Assembly: GCA_000349905.1 (NCBI GenBank)
Contig: KB722740.1
Span: forward strand, 1,651,309-1,715,308
Length of the DNA stretch: 64,000 nucleotides
Source of the DNA: Volvariella volvacea V23
Taxonomy: Eukaryota > Basidiomycota > Agaricomycetes > Agaricales > Pluteaceae
Reading direction: 5' to 3'
Both the position numbers and the translations under genes were made by a program. Below, piece by piece: positions 1-12,150 of the stretch. Below the pieces are notes generated by a model. It was not told where the DNA came from. It made no database searches and saw only the letters and a program-made list of their open reading frames with translations. The stretch's first letter is position 1, and every line of letters starts with the position of its first letter.

Positions 1-363
1 GCGTACGATCGTTGTTGTCAAAGAAGATCAGCCGGGTGAGTTTTTGTCACTTTGTATTGTAGGACCTTGAACCAGGTTAATGGAACTGAGGGGCATGTGT
101 CATTAAGTCTTGGCCTTTTATATGGCTAGTGTTAGTCGCGCCCATTGAATTCAAACCTTCCTTCATTCTCTTTCATCGCTGTGTTTGTGGGTCTCCTTGC
201 GCTGTGCGCTGGATCTTTGCTTGGATTATCCTTTCCTTCGACATTGTACTCCTGGTCGAGGTTCTGAGTACTTGAATTGAATCTTGTTAGGTGAGTAGGA
301 TCCTCCTAGCTTTGAGTTACTCGCTCACGATGTTCGTAGCACATTCGTTTGATTTTCATTACT
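1..363. other. 5' flank and probable promoter of the redox fusion gene
   Basis: No coding region is supported here. The stretch near 155-260 is rich in C and T, as is common upstream of fungal start codons. A GTGAGT at 291 could be the donor of a 5'-leader intron, but no matching acceptor is convincing. Confidence 0.4.
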
Positions 364-3300
364 ATGTCATTCTGTCCTGCAACCGGTCAATACTTTTCAG
401 CAGCATGCCCCGCAACTGGACAATCTCCAGCATACGGTCCTCGGGGCTGCGCCTTCCTCGGCATGGCGCAATCATCCTCGCAAACCCTTTATGGTGCACC
501 CAAGGGCCCCAATGCCCTCCAAAAACTATCCGATACTGAACGCAAGACACTTTGCGAAGTCCTTTTGCCCACTGCACCACCGAAGGAGAAGACAAAGAAT
601 ATGCCTAACGCAGACTCGCTGAATCCTCCTGAAGTCGATGTTCTCGCTGTAGCCCTAGGCGCTCCCGCACGAAGAGTACTTGAACGAGCTGATATGCTCG
701 GCCCACTTACTGGTTGGCGAGATGGATTCCTTAGCACACAGGTGAGTACCATTCCTCTGATAGTGCCTGCAAAGCTTCATCATCCACTAACATCGATGTA
801 GCATGGCTTATGTCCCCCCGATCCCAACGCGGCACCTGCGGCTCTGGCAATGAGCCCAGGTCGTGTCTGGTCTGATATATGCGCTCGTATGCCTGGTCTT
901 ATTGCTCGCGGCCGTGTACGCGAGGCCATTCTCGAACTTCCGCTTGTTGACGGATCTCCCGAAACCATACCCGATGCCGCTTTATGGGCTGCTGTTGTGT
1001 GTCTTGGAATTCTGTGTTCTATTTGGAGATACGAAGAGCGGAATGATGGGCATGAAGGAATTGTCAAGGGTGCGAGGAAGGATATGTTCACCAATATTCA
1101 CGGAGAACCGGATGAAGAGCCCGAAACGCGTGGAATTCCAAGGAATATCGTGATTCCGTTCCGCCAAATTTGTACACGATTGGGACGCCCCCTGCCTTAC
1201 CTCTCGCAGTCTGACGTCTCTCTTCACAATTACAAGGTAAGGTTCGCGCGTGGGCAGACAGAGTCCTAGCTGACCTCGGGCTAGATCCGTGATCCCACAT
1301 CAATTTACCCCTATGTGGCACGTATTGAGAATATGGACTTGAGATGGCCCATTTTCAATGATCGTGGAGAGGCCATGTTCCTGCTCTGCATGGTACGTTT
1401 CAATAAGCCTCTTATTGACACCTTGTTAACATTATGACAGGCCGAAGTCCACGGTCTTTTCCAAACTGGCCCGGATATCATAGCCAGCTGTCAAGAACGA
1501 GTAATGTTCAAGGACAATGATGGACTTTTAAGGGAGCTAGTCCGTCTCAAAGAAGTCATTGACCAGCTTTCATACGTTTTCCATAAAATCTCGGTCAATC
1601 CACACTCTGGCGAGAATTTCGGCAAGTCCGTCAAATCGTTATATTTCTCATGCTAACGCCTGGAACTTTCAGCAAATCCAACTTTCTGGGGACAGGGTTA
1701 TGCCAAATTCTCAGCTCCATTGTCCAAACGACTTCCCGCACTATCAGGATTGTTCCTTCCGATTTTCCAATGCATGGACGCTTTTCTTGCAGTACGTATA
1801 CCACGATATTTCCCGGGCACCGGTTTTTTAATGTCCCTTTCACACAGCGAACAAACTTTAAATCGTTCCTTGGAATTGAGTCCATCCATTTGCGAGCATG
1901 GTTAGTCAGGACAGAAAACCTATTGTGTCATATTGACTCCGTATTTCACTCGTCGACAGGATGCCCTTGAACATTCGTGCCTTTTTGGCAGCTATTGAAA
2001 ATCACTTTCCTGTTGTTCCGTATGTGAAGGCCAGTGGCGATCCCAGACTTCTGGGTGTCTTAGATGCTATCGTCGAAAGTTATGCAGGGGAGAAAGGATT
2101 TATGTATGTAAATGTTCCTCCCGTTAACTCCGTACTATTGAACCTTCACCGTATCCAGGGGAACACATAGGTGTATGTGGCGCTTTCCACCCTGTACCCG
2201 TTAGGCTTACCTCTAACAACTTCCCAAACTAGACAAAGTTTATGGCTTCCTCGAAGTTGTGGCGAAGACTGGGCGTGTTGAAACGAATGGAAACGCAGGG
2301 GCAACTGACACAGCTGGTCGCCCGTGGCAAGAGGTTCACCGAACCTTGGCCGAGTCCATGAAGGAACGGTTGGAACCTTACCGATCAGAAGGCTCACTAG
2401 ACGTGGCGCCACAGGACATTCGGGGATCATATGACGAATGTCGCTTTTGGGCGAAGATTATTGATCGTTCCTCTATTGACGACGACACACACCGAACAAC
2501 CGGAAAGGTTACATTTGACCTTCGCAATGTTGGACTCACTTCCATACCAGGAGACCGTCTGGCGGTCATGCCGTTGAATGCTTGGAGTGACGTGGAGGTC
2601 CGTTCCAAGTACTGTATCACATTTACTCTCCCCTGACAATGAAATTGCTGTAGAAAATTGTGGGTGCACTGGGCCTCATGGACTATCTTGACGCCAGGAT
2701 CGACCTCAACATCCCTACTGCCGCTAAATGGAAGCGTTATGCCCGTCACGAAGCCGACGTTTCGAAGCGAGATCCAAACACCGCCTCTATCACTGTCCGT
2801 GATATTCTACGAAAGGGAAAGATTGCACCATTGACTAAAGACATGGTTTTGGCTGTATGTTGATTCATCCACGATTCGACTCGCAAGCTAATACAACCTA
2901 GGTTCATTCTCTCGTGCGGGTATCTTCTGCTGCTACTCTAAGAGTTCTAGGCTCAGATGCCTGGCCTGTTCATGGGTCACTTGGTGACCTTTTGGTGGCT
3001 GTTCTTAACGACGTCAACGACGAAGTTTGGGACCAAGCATTCTCCCTTTCCGACCTCTCGTGGTTACCTGGTCTCATCTCGCCCGAAGTACCAAGAACAT
3101 ACTCGATCTCGTCTTTCTCGTTTGATCTGCTCCCAGAAACTCTCGACCTTACAGTAGCACGAGCTGAGNNNNNNNNNNNNNNNNNNNNNNNNNNNNNNNN
3201 NNNNNNNNNNNNNNNNNNNNNNNNNNNNNNNNNNNNNNNNNNNNNNNNNNNNNNNNNNNNNNNNNNNNCATGAGGTTTCACCTCTCTTAATTCTGGACGG

Positions 3301-6162
3301 GAAGAAAGCAACGCGTCCTGGCGTGTGCTCTGGCTTCCTCAACCCCGATCCTACCTTAAATCATGAACCCACTCACCCTTTGACAAGAGGCGACCAAACG
3401 GACGACGTGGTGCGTTACCCTCGCTCACATTGCATTCATTATATTCACTATCCCATGTAGGTACTCGTTGGCATATCCAGGCCACTCAACTTCCAGCTCC
3501 CAATTTCTCCAGCTGCTCCGGTCGCTATGTTCGCAGGAGGCTCTGGCATCGCTCCATTCCGCGGTTTCTGGCAAGCTCGTGTTGGCAGCGGTGGTATAGG
3601 CCGAAACCTACTTTTCCTCGGCGTCCAATCAAGACAAAAGTTCCTTTACAAGCACGAACTGCGCAATTATGTTCAATCTGGCCAGCTCGAACTTCATGTC
3701 GCATTTTCTCGCGATACGAACGGACTTGTGTATGATCCTATCAGTCGGGATTTAGTTGAGAAGACTATGGAGCCGAGATATATCGACAGCACCATCTTGG
3801 ATCAAGGTCCTACAGTTTGCGATATCGTTACTTCCACCAAACTAGGTGGCCTTGGAGGGTAGGTTATGCATCCTCCAATTTCTTCAGCACGTCGCTTAAC
3901 TCATATTAATCTAGCTACATCTATATCTGTGGAAGCGTCTCACTCTACGAAACTGTTATCTCTGGAATTCGCCAGGCTCTTTACAAATACCGCGCAGTCA
4001 CAAAAGAAGGAGCAGACGAATTACTTGCACAAGCCTTCGCCGAACGCCGTTGTATGCTCGATGTCTTCATGACACCTCGTGCCATGAGCGAAAACGAACC
4101 TTATATCCCCCTATCGGAGCTGTCGAAACATACTGGGCATCGTCAAGGCTCAAAAATGTGGATCGGGGTTCATGGAAGCGTTTACGACGTGACAGAATTC
4201 TTGCCCATTCATCCCGGAGGGAGTCTCATCGTATCGGCTAGCGCCGGATTAGATGCGAGCTTAACTTTTGATGAAGTTGCTCATACATCTAACCCTGAAG
4301 TTATGAGCCTCCTCGGCAAATACTTCATTGGGTACCTCACTCCCAAACCGACTTTCCAACTCTCTGAACTGAGTGATCTGTACGACTCCTGGGTTGACTA
4401 TCTCCGTACTTGTGTGGAGGCCCTGACCACTCTGTCATTCGAGGTCGACACGCTCATGGAAGATTCGAAGCTTTGGTTCTCTGGAGGCATGATATCCACG
4501 CATGCCCTCCGCAAGATGTATCAACTTCAATCCCGCTTACTCACTAAAACGGGTTTCCCGATCCTCTTTGGCACCAAAATTCAAGAACTCTTTCTCAAAT
4601 TGTCCTTTAACATTGCCAACAATGACGACGACTCACTCCTTCCCGATATTGTCGGAATCATCACACAAGCTACATCCGGTCCAGCAGCTATCAAGGCCCG
4701 TCGAGAAATTGCTGAAATAGGAGAATTCGTTACGAACTCTGCAACTTCCGCTCCTTCCTTTGAACGGGGACTTATCGATTATACGCGCAACGTCTGTGAA
4801 TTGGACGTCCGATTCTTGGAACAAGTACGGGAAGAAATATGTGTTGGATACGACTCGTTCATGAGCGTTGCAAACGTATTGCAAAGCTATCAGTCGAGCG
4901 ATTCGGAGTCGATCAAAGAAAGACAGGCCTTGCACCGAATTTCGACTGTGCTTGTAGGATGTCTTGAGAGAATTGCGGATAGGGTGACAGGATTTTATGA
5001 AGACCTTGCACAACAATCGCTTTACCACCCCGAACGAGAGGCGAATCCCGCACGGACAAGGTGGAAGTTCGTTCAGCGTAGGGTCAAGGATGGATCGTTC
5101 TTCTCTCTTACACGCGAGGCTGTCTCATTATCCCTCGACCAGCCTATCAGGGCGGAGAAATCGCTCATGGACAATAGAGGCAGGAACAAGCGACAGAGCG
5201 TTACCTTTGACCAAGTACTTTCGCAGGCAATATCCAGCGTCGCTAAGGTGGGAAATGCCCAACGAACTCCTTACTCGAAAGGCAGAACCGTATCAAGAAA
5301 ACCAAGTTCAACCTTCAACTCCATCGCAGAGGACGACGACACACCCACACCACCACGACCTCGAAGATTAGCAGATGCACATACTGAACGAGCGCGTGGC
5401 GGAAATGCAACCACAAGTCACGAAGATGCTTTAGACGTTCGCGCAGCTAGTCATTTATCCCAATTCATGACTAGGAAGATGAAGGAAATTAGGCGGATAT
5501 CTAAGGCTGGGAATAATCTTTCATTGGAACACGCTATGCAGGTGTATGGGAAACCCGGTAATGGAGGCCCGCATTCCCCTGATGATATCAGCCCCACGAG
5601 GTCTATGCCTCCTGTCCCAAATGTACCCCAAGAATACCGAGACCATCGTCGTGCACCGAGCCGCAAAGCCTCTATGGATAGGATGATCGATAACACTGCG
5701 CGTTTGTTCAACGGGTCTTCAAGTCGCTATGGAGGCAGCAGCGGAAGCAGTGTGAGCGGGAGTGAATATGCAAGTGATACTCGATACCACCGTGTTCACG
5801 AAGGAAGCGACCATGGGTCAAGGAGTGGTTCTCCAAGACCAGGGTCTGAAAGTCCGTACAGGACAGCGCGTGCGTCTCCCACCAGTGGTCCGCCACCACC
5901 GTCGTCATATCCGTCAAGATATCGCGCGGGCAGTAACACCAACACCAACACATTCTCGGTGAATGGGGATCACAACGATGGCGCTTCGGATGCTGGGACA
6001 GTTCGATCGGCTCGTGCACGACCCATAGCTAACGCAATGCATTCTGCTACGTTTAGTCGGAAATTATCAGTGTATAGGTCAGAGTCAGGGAGGTCGTCAG
6101 ACAGTCCTGGGCCGAGTCCTGCAGGACCCCCTGTGCCTCCTAAGACTCAAAGCCACTGGTAA
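364..6162 (+). CDS. IDO/PrnB-like heme domain - FAD/NAD(P)H reductase - cytochrome b5 fusion protein
   Basis: A predicted self-contained redox enzyme of about 1,700 residues. Exons read as 364-741, 802-1236, 1285-1392, 1441-1621, 1673-1791, 1848-1900, 1960-2103, 2159-2172, 2233-2597, 2654-2854, 2902-3409 (contains the N gap), 3461-3858 and 3915-6162. Residues ~1-490 resemble the indoleamine dioxygenase/PrnB superfamily, with a likely proximal heme His in GTHRYKVYGFLE near residue 475. Residues ~520-980 resemble the FAD and NAD(P)H half of P450 reductases (YSISS, GVCSGFL, FAGGSGIAPFRGF, YICGS), without an FMN domain. A cytochrome b5 domain follows (HPGG near residue 1033, then EVAHTSN). The last ~600 residues are Ser/Pro-rich and look disordered. 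The start is the first ATG of the frame; a later Met at 462 is possible. The reductase and b5 presumably feed electrons to the heme domain. The substrate is unknown. Confidence 0.82.
3169..3268. other. Assembly gap (100 N)
   Basis: Exactly 100 N lie inside the FAD-binding domain of the fusion gene. The frame before the gap and the frame after it differ by one base if the gap is taken as 100 nt. The true length is therefore not 100, or an intron lies in the missing part. No stop codon or lesion can be inferred from this. Confidence 0.97.
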
Positions 6163-6680
6163 AGGCGAGGTTCAAGGTTGGAGTTTGCTTTTGGGTGCGA
6201 TCGAGATTAGGATTGCAATAGGAAATGAATGATGGTCAGCTCGAAATCAACACTCTCTTCATAGATCTTTCTTCGTTCGAGTATCAAATGTACATTACTT
6301 TGGGTCGTGGGTTGAATTGTCACGCCTTGCCGCATGAGATGCGAGCAGTTAGAAACGAGATTTTGATAATTGTGGCCTGGCTCATTTTTTGCTACTCCGG
6401 TGATCCCGATGGTACTTGGAATGATCTGTACCACATTCTATACACCGAACAATATTAATCCAAACCTTCAGTAGCAACAGAACTCTCACCAAGATGAGCA
6501 TTCCTTGCTCCATTTGCTTGTGGTTTTTGATCATTGAATCGTCGCAAATATAGTACTTAGCTCCCTTTATCCATGAGGTACTGAAATGACCCGGCGAGCA
6601 CCGAAGACGGAAACAAAAATTAGAACTTCATTTCCGTTAATCATTATAATCAAGCTATTGAACACTCTTAACAGGTGATC
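6163..6680. other. Convergent intergenic region
   Basis: Lies between the stop of the redox fusion gene and the stop of the minus-strand phosphatase gene, so it should hold both 3' ends. It is AT-rich and no gene is supported. Confidence 0.5.
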
Positions 6681-8422
6681 CTATAGTTTTGCGAAGTTCT
6701 CCCTATGATCACCGAAATCCCTCCAAGTTTCCTGTGGCACGGTGATATTCCAAGCGGATATCATCTGGTCAAAACGAGGGCTATTGTTGGCCCGAATAGC
6801 GTCTGCAACTTCTTGGTTCGACATACGAATGGTGAGGAACAGCGCCTCCTGAACTTGACCATACACCACCATCTCATTCCATCTACCACGACGGATGGGC
6901 ATACCGAACATATACGGATGTCTTGAGAAAAGGATGTAGGGCTTTTGGACCCCCCATTTTGCAACTTGGTCATCTCGATTCTCCTGGCTCCAAGCAATTT
7001 GGGTAGCATTCCAATGCTGGTTATTGGTCCAGAGGTTGCCCCGGTCAGGCACCCATATCTGTTTGTGTGCAAAAAGTACGTTAGCGCTCGATTCTTTGAG
7101 TTTGCAATGAATTTTACCTTTGCTACGCTGTCAAAAAGATCTCCATCTCTGACCCAAAGAGAACAAACATGGGTCTTGGCTCTAAAACCGAAAGCGTTTC
7201 TTTTGATCCAACCAGCGAAATATCTTGCTCTAAGGTGCCACCGTTCATCCAGCCACGGGAATAGGTACTGAGCAAGTTGAAGCAGAACTTACATGGCTGG
7301 ATTGTCAGTAATATACATCGCATAGCCCCACCGCGCAGCTTCTTTCCTATCTTGACGCCTTCCACCACTCTCGAGCAGCTGCACAGTCTGCTCATCCATG
7401 CCAGCATAACCTATAAGCCTCCTCTTTGGATACAGATTCAAGTCGTTTCCGAGGTACGGGCTTCTAATTCGCTGATTACGACGCCACATCTCGATGCCTT
7501 GTTGGTAGTTGTCCCATGTTAATCCCTTTTCATCGCGCGATACCTGGAAGGTTACCCCTAGTACAAGGAGTGAATTTCACTGCTCAGGACAAGTGGGTGT
7601 AGCATAAACACACCCAGCATCATTTCCACCAAATTGTTCGCCGCGTCGTCGTCGAATAAGATCTGGATTCAAGGCCCACAAATTCAGTAACAGACCAAAT
7701 CATAAATCCAAAAAGGGTAGAAAAATATTCTACACACCATGTCAGAGTAATCGAATCCACTTGATTCTTTGATCTTGGAAAAATGAACAGTTTTTGGTTC
7801 TTGTTTACCAGACGCAGGAGTAAGTTATCGGAACAATTAGCTCAAAAATGCCTGGATACGAAGGTTGCGCTTACGATCATAGACTTCGTTATATCTGAGC
7901 ACATCAATTATTGATTTCTGTTTCTCGTCATCTACTTTCCAATACCGAAGTGCTCTGTCACACCTGTTAAAAACGAGGGCCACATTGAATACTGAAGTTC
8001 AAATTTGGTGCAAATCTCCAAGGGCTTACATTGCTTTGCTGGTGTTTTGGGACACAATAGCGATCTGAGCACCATTCTTCAGAATATCCCGTATGATCCT
8101 GGGGACATCCGCATACATTCCACACTTATTCCTGTAATTACTGTACACACAAAAGTGCAAGTTAAGTCGTAGCATCATTTCAAATAAGTATCGTTAAGGA
8201 CTGACGTTTTGTCTCTAATGACCCAATGATCGAATTGCTCAATGTTATCTTCGACGAGAGGGGACTTGCCCCTTCCCTTCCCCCAAGTCTTCTGGTCGAG
8301 CGAGCCCCAGAACAAAGTCCAGCTGGTTATGAAACAGAGGCGGTAAGAGCAGGTGTTAAAGAAGCTGGGGACGAATGCAAAGTGACAAACTCGGTGTCTA
8401 GAGCCACAAGCTTTGGATACAT
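6681..8422 (-). CDS. MDP1-like HAD phosphatase with ADP-ribosyltransferase-like C-terminal domain
   Basis: The N-terminal half matches magnesium-dependent phosphatase-1 (HAD superfamily). After removal of a GTTTGT...CCAG intron the protein begins MYPKLVALDTDWTLFWG, which gives HAD motif I (DxDxT). The motif II region is IAIVSQNTSKAM, and ILFDDDAANN gives the acidic C-terminal motif. This domain spans residues ~1-200. It is followed by ~210 residues containing IGYAGMDEQT, an SGGRR..RKEAARWGYAMY segment, TDNPAIARYF and NEMVVYGQVQEALFL. That order resembles the H-Y-E layout of ADP-ribosyltransferase folds, but this is inference. About eight exons were read on the minus strand with introns of ~45-70 nt. 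The start is the ATG at 8422. It could be an inactive or a dual-function enzyme; its substrate is unknown. Confidence 0.72.
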
Positions 8423-9265
8423 GACGAAGTAGCTCAGTGTTCAAGGTATGTCCTTGCTGGGTAGGGATCGATTAATCGCTTGAGCTCAACGGTTTTATAT
8501 ATCGTACTAGGGGCTGGCTGAAAATTGCAAATTGCAGCGACAATAGATCTCCGGCGGTAGACCATCAACGCCACAACAGTCCCTGATCGTCTTTTTCTTT
8601 AGTGCCAACAACTGTCCTTTTGCAGACCGCTATGTACAAGCGTATCCAATGTGAGCATGTTTGATGCCCTGGGAGGATCCTGAGGGTCTCGAACAATACA
8701 ACGTGTTAGATGAACAGAGATGATTCCACGAATAGTTGTCATTTCTGGTTCCTGGTACACCAGAAACAAAAGGCCTGTGTTCCTGTGGACGGTTAACACA
8801 GACTCGCGAGATAATATTTTCTGATTACGATCTGGCCCCTAACGCAGCACCACTTGAACGTAGGTACAGGTACGCAAGTTGCCGCGTACGCGAGGCAGGA
8901 ATTTTGGAGAACCTGAGATTTTTTCGTAATGCCTTATTTTCTGCGCTTATTTTTGGTGCAAATTTAAGGTACCTACAAAGGGGTGTATCCAATGCTGTGA
9001 GTATGAATTTGAAATTGAAATTGACGTGGATAGGGATCTACTCGGCGTTTACGCACCCAGCGCACGTTTCGTGTGGATCTTCCACATGAGGGATAGTGAG
9101 ATGACGAGACTCCGATGGAGCTTGAATGATTGGTCGAAGGCCTTGGCTGTTGTAGTCACGGCGGGATTGCCAGTGGTCTATGCCCAGACTTTTGGTAGCA
9201 AGTTTAGATTTCCCAATTTGGAAGTAAAGCCATCACACAAAACAGAAAAAAAAGACCAAAAGATT
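8423..9265. other. Intergenic region upstream of the phosphatase gene
   Basis: Contains the presumed promoter of the minus-strand phosphatase gene. Short open stretches occur on the plus strand (for example 8736-9089), but they lack splice support, any recognisable motif or a good start context. No gene is called. Confidence 0.4.
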
Positions 9266-9370
9266 TGACGAGAGTGGGATTCGAACCCACGCCCCGAAAG
9301 ACCAGATATGGTTGGACAGAAGCTGTCCTGGTCCTTAGTCTGGCGCCTTAGACCGCTCGGCCATCTCGCC
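9266..9370 (-). tRNA. tRNA-Leu(AAG) with intron, copy 1
   Basis: On the minus strand a 105-nt tRNA gene folds with acceptor stem GGCGAGA/TCTCGTC, a D-arm, and an anticodon stem CCAGA/TCTGG with loop CTAAGGA (anticodon AAG, read as IAG after editing). It has a type II variable arm and the T-loop TTCGAAT. An intron of about 25 nt sits one base 3' of the anticodon, the canonical nuclear position. A T-run downstream can end Pol III transcription. The sequence is identical to the copy at 11851-11955. Confidence 0.95.
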
Positions 9371-9664
9371 ATGCATTCCTTGACCTAGCTGGCATTTCTG
9401 GTCGCCCAGCATCCTGACATGCCATCATGTCCACAGCGGGTCTCCAAAGTATAATCCTTTGGACGTCTATCTAGTCTATGGTATGAAACAACAATCTCCC
9501 TGCTTTGGGCAATGCGATTTATATTCCTTTTCGCAGGTAACAACTGGCAGAGAGTTGCGAGAGCGACCCTGACAGGACCATCAACCGTGACGCGAGCTTT
9601 ATACGTTACGCTCACCCACGACTCCAACATCCATTAGTGCAACGCCCAGTCTTCGTCGCCCACT

Positions 9665-11751
9665 ATGGCAGAAGACTACAAGCAAGCCAAAGAGGCCTTT
9701 GTCTCCGGCATGACAGGCTCCACCATAACCCACATCAACAAAATCTCCTTCACCGCCCTCGTAAGCCGCTCGTCCTCCCCATTCCCTCTACCCTCCGCAC
9801 AACCACTCCTGCATTGCGTTTCTCATTCTCAATGAAAGTGTTCCATCGCTCTCTACTCAGCCGTCCGCACGCGACTTGCACCGACTAGGTCCATCCCGTT
9901 CCCAGTCTCGTGGACGATCTTGGTGGTGCCGTTGTTGCTCTCCATGACCTTGTACGCCAACTCGCCCGGAACGCTGGCATTGTGGATGTTAGTTCCAACC
10001 GGATTGGTTTTACTCCTTCCCGCTCAAGAATCGGGGTCGTCTCCGCTACCTTCAAGTGTTCCACCGTCTTCGCCTGCAACTCCGAGGCACCACCAGACAG
10101 CACAGTCGGCATCGTTGCAGGGGCCTTACACTTCGAATATACCCATGTTACCGGCTTTGACGACGTACAGGGCGCATATGATGTTGATGACGATACTGGG
10201 CATCCTTGCAGTTGATTTTCCGGTCTTCCCCAGATCGTTGGCAAAGTGCGAAACCTACGGGGTGTCCTTGGTGCGTTCATCCCTTGCGCGTTGCTTTTGA
10301 TACCTTTGTGTTGATGGAGGTGTTAGATGGACCTTGGTGTTGGCTCATTTGTATTTTCGCAAGGGATCGTATCGGCTATACCACTCCTCAAGAATCCGGC
10401 GTATCTTACGAGCCCGTTAGGACCGAAAGTTGGGTATGTGGTGAGGAAGGCGTTGCCTATATTGGTTTTGGGTCTCGTTCGTGTTGTGTTGGTGAAGGGG
10501 ACAGAATACCCGGTGAGTACTTTGCCTCGGTCTCTATCATTATTACGAGCAATTGATACATACAACTCGTGTAGGAACACGAATCGGAATACGGAACACA
10601 CTGGAACTTCTTCATCACCCTGGCTCTAGTTCCGGTACTTCAAGTCCTTTTACACCCTATAATTCAACGGGCCCCTATCTCTATGATTGCTATCTGTATT
10701 GCATTCGGTATGACTCAATTCTTTGGCTCCATTCTCTCCACTTGACCACGTTACAGCCCACCAGTTAGGCTTATCCTTCCTTGGTCTTGAGAGTTATATC
10801 CTCTTTGAACCACGAAAGACCCTAATCAGCGCTAACAAAGAAGGCATAGTCTCCCTCCCAGGCAAGTCACCCAGTCCCACCTAATTCTCTACCTTACCTT
10901 ATTCGCCTCCCTAGGCTACCTTGCGATCCACCTCCTAGGACTATCAACGGGCACACTAATCCTCCCGCCCTCTCCTTCATGGTTCCGCCGCCAGCAAAAG
11001 GACCTCAAAAAGCAACACCAACAACGCAAGCGAAAGCTTAGTGATGCACCTCAGCCATCAGCTCAAGGGGAAGGAAAGAAGGGATTTAGTGTGCACAGAG
11101 AAAACGACCGAACCGCGACGGAACTTTGCTCCTATTCAATTGTGTGGTGGACCTTGCTATGGGTAACACAGCTGGTGGGCGTAGGCAGTCCCGCCGGAGG
11201 CGGCGACGTTTCCCGCAGAATGGCAAGTCCTCTCCTCCCTCCATCCTCAACTTCATCTGATCCAACTTCCCTCAGACCAACCTCCCCTACATCCTCTGGA
11301 TCTCCGCCTTCAACACCACATTCGTCCTCTGCTACCTCCTCCTCGACCTCTTCTTCTTCCCCTCCCCGCTCTCCAAATCCCTCTACGACCCGACTTCCAA
11401 GCTCAAACTAAAAGCACCCCCCTCCGTCCTCCCGCCGTTTACCTCGCCAGATTCGGTGGTCGAGAACACGGAGCAGCTGCCGTATGCGGGTTCAGCTCCG
11501 GCGTTGTTGGAGGCGATCAATAAGAACAGTTTGGTCTTGTTCCTTGTGGTACGTGCCATCCTGTCTCTCAAAATTCATTATCCGGTGTGCTTATGGCTTT
11601 TCAGGCAAACGTCGCAACGGGGTTGATCAACCTCACGATCCAAACCATGTACGTCGCCGACCGACCGGCGATGTTCATCTTGAGCGCGTACGCTTTTGGG
11701 TTGAGTTTCTTTGCTTGGCTGCTACGGAGTAGACGTATAATCCAGCTGTAG
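9665..11751 (+). CDS. GWT1: GPI-anchored wall transfer protein 1 (glucosaminyl-PI inositol acyltransferase)
   Basis: GWT1/PIG-W acylates the inositol ring of GlcN-PI in the ER, an early step of GPI-anchor synthesis needed for cell-wall mannoproteins. The protein is a multi-pass membrane protein read over several exons. Exon 1 (9665-9760) encodes [18 protein letters not shown] and [10 protein letters not shown], then [13 protein letters not shown] follows. Family signatures are [19 protein letters not shown] plus GSFVFSQG in the middle, and NLTIQTMYV with a last helix ([14 protein letters not shown]) near the C-terminus. The stop is at 11749-11751. A proline/serine-rich loop of ~40 residues separates early helices. 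The ORF appears intact. Divergently placed identical tRNA-Leu genes flank it on both sides. Inner exon borders are approximate. Confidence 0.9.
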
Positions 11752-11850
11752 ACCCACGAGTCGGACTCCCATCAGGGTGAAGATGAATGATATCACTTTT
11801 TTTTCTGTCTAGCACGTGAACCTATTGAGCAGTCAGAGCAGGTGTTGCAT

Positions 11851-11955
11851 GGCGAGATGGCCGAGCGGTCTAAGGCGCCAGACTAAGGACCAGGACAGCT
11901 TCTGTCCAACCATATCTGGTCTTTCGGGGCGTGGGTTCGAATCCCACTCTCGTCA
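11851..11955 (+). tRNA. tRNA-Leu(AAG) with intron, copy 2
   Basis: A 105-nt tRNA-Leu gene identical along its full length, intron included, to the minus-strand gene at 9266-9370. Acceptor stem GGCGAGA/TCTCGTC, anticodon loop CTAAGGA, T-loop TTCGAAT. It is followed by ATCTTTTTTC, a strong Pol III terminator. The two copies form an inverted pair around GWT1. Confidence 0.95.
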
Positions 11956-12150
11956 AATCTTTTTTCTTTCGTCCCATCACTGTGACTCTGCAGAATAGTC
12001 CCAAAACAGGAGTCCATTGCAAAAAGTACATATCGTGGTATACAATAATAATGCAAGGGTCCATGGTATCCCAAACCTCCCTTAGTGCGCGAAATCCACT
12101 ACAAGACTTTATGCTCTTCCGAGTCACTCTTCGAAGTCTCAATCAATTTC

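Noticed and set aside
7241..7265. A 25-nt intron after DNPA in the phosphatase gene
   Set aside because: Too short for a spliceosomal intron. A 62-nt intron using a later TTAG acceptor keeps the frame and gives a more coherent continuation (ARYFAGWIKRN).
9665..11751. GWT1 as part of a mobile segment because of the flanking inverted tRNA copies
   Set aside because: No target-site duplication or mobility gene is visible. The repeats are simply two tRNA genes, so only a possible inversion is suggested.
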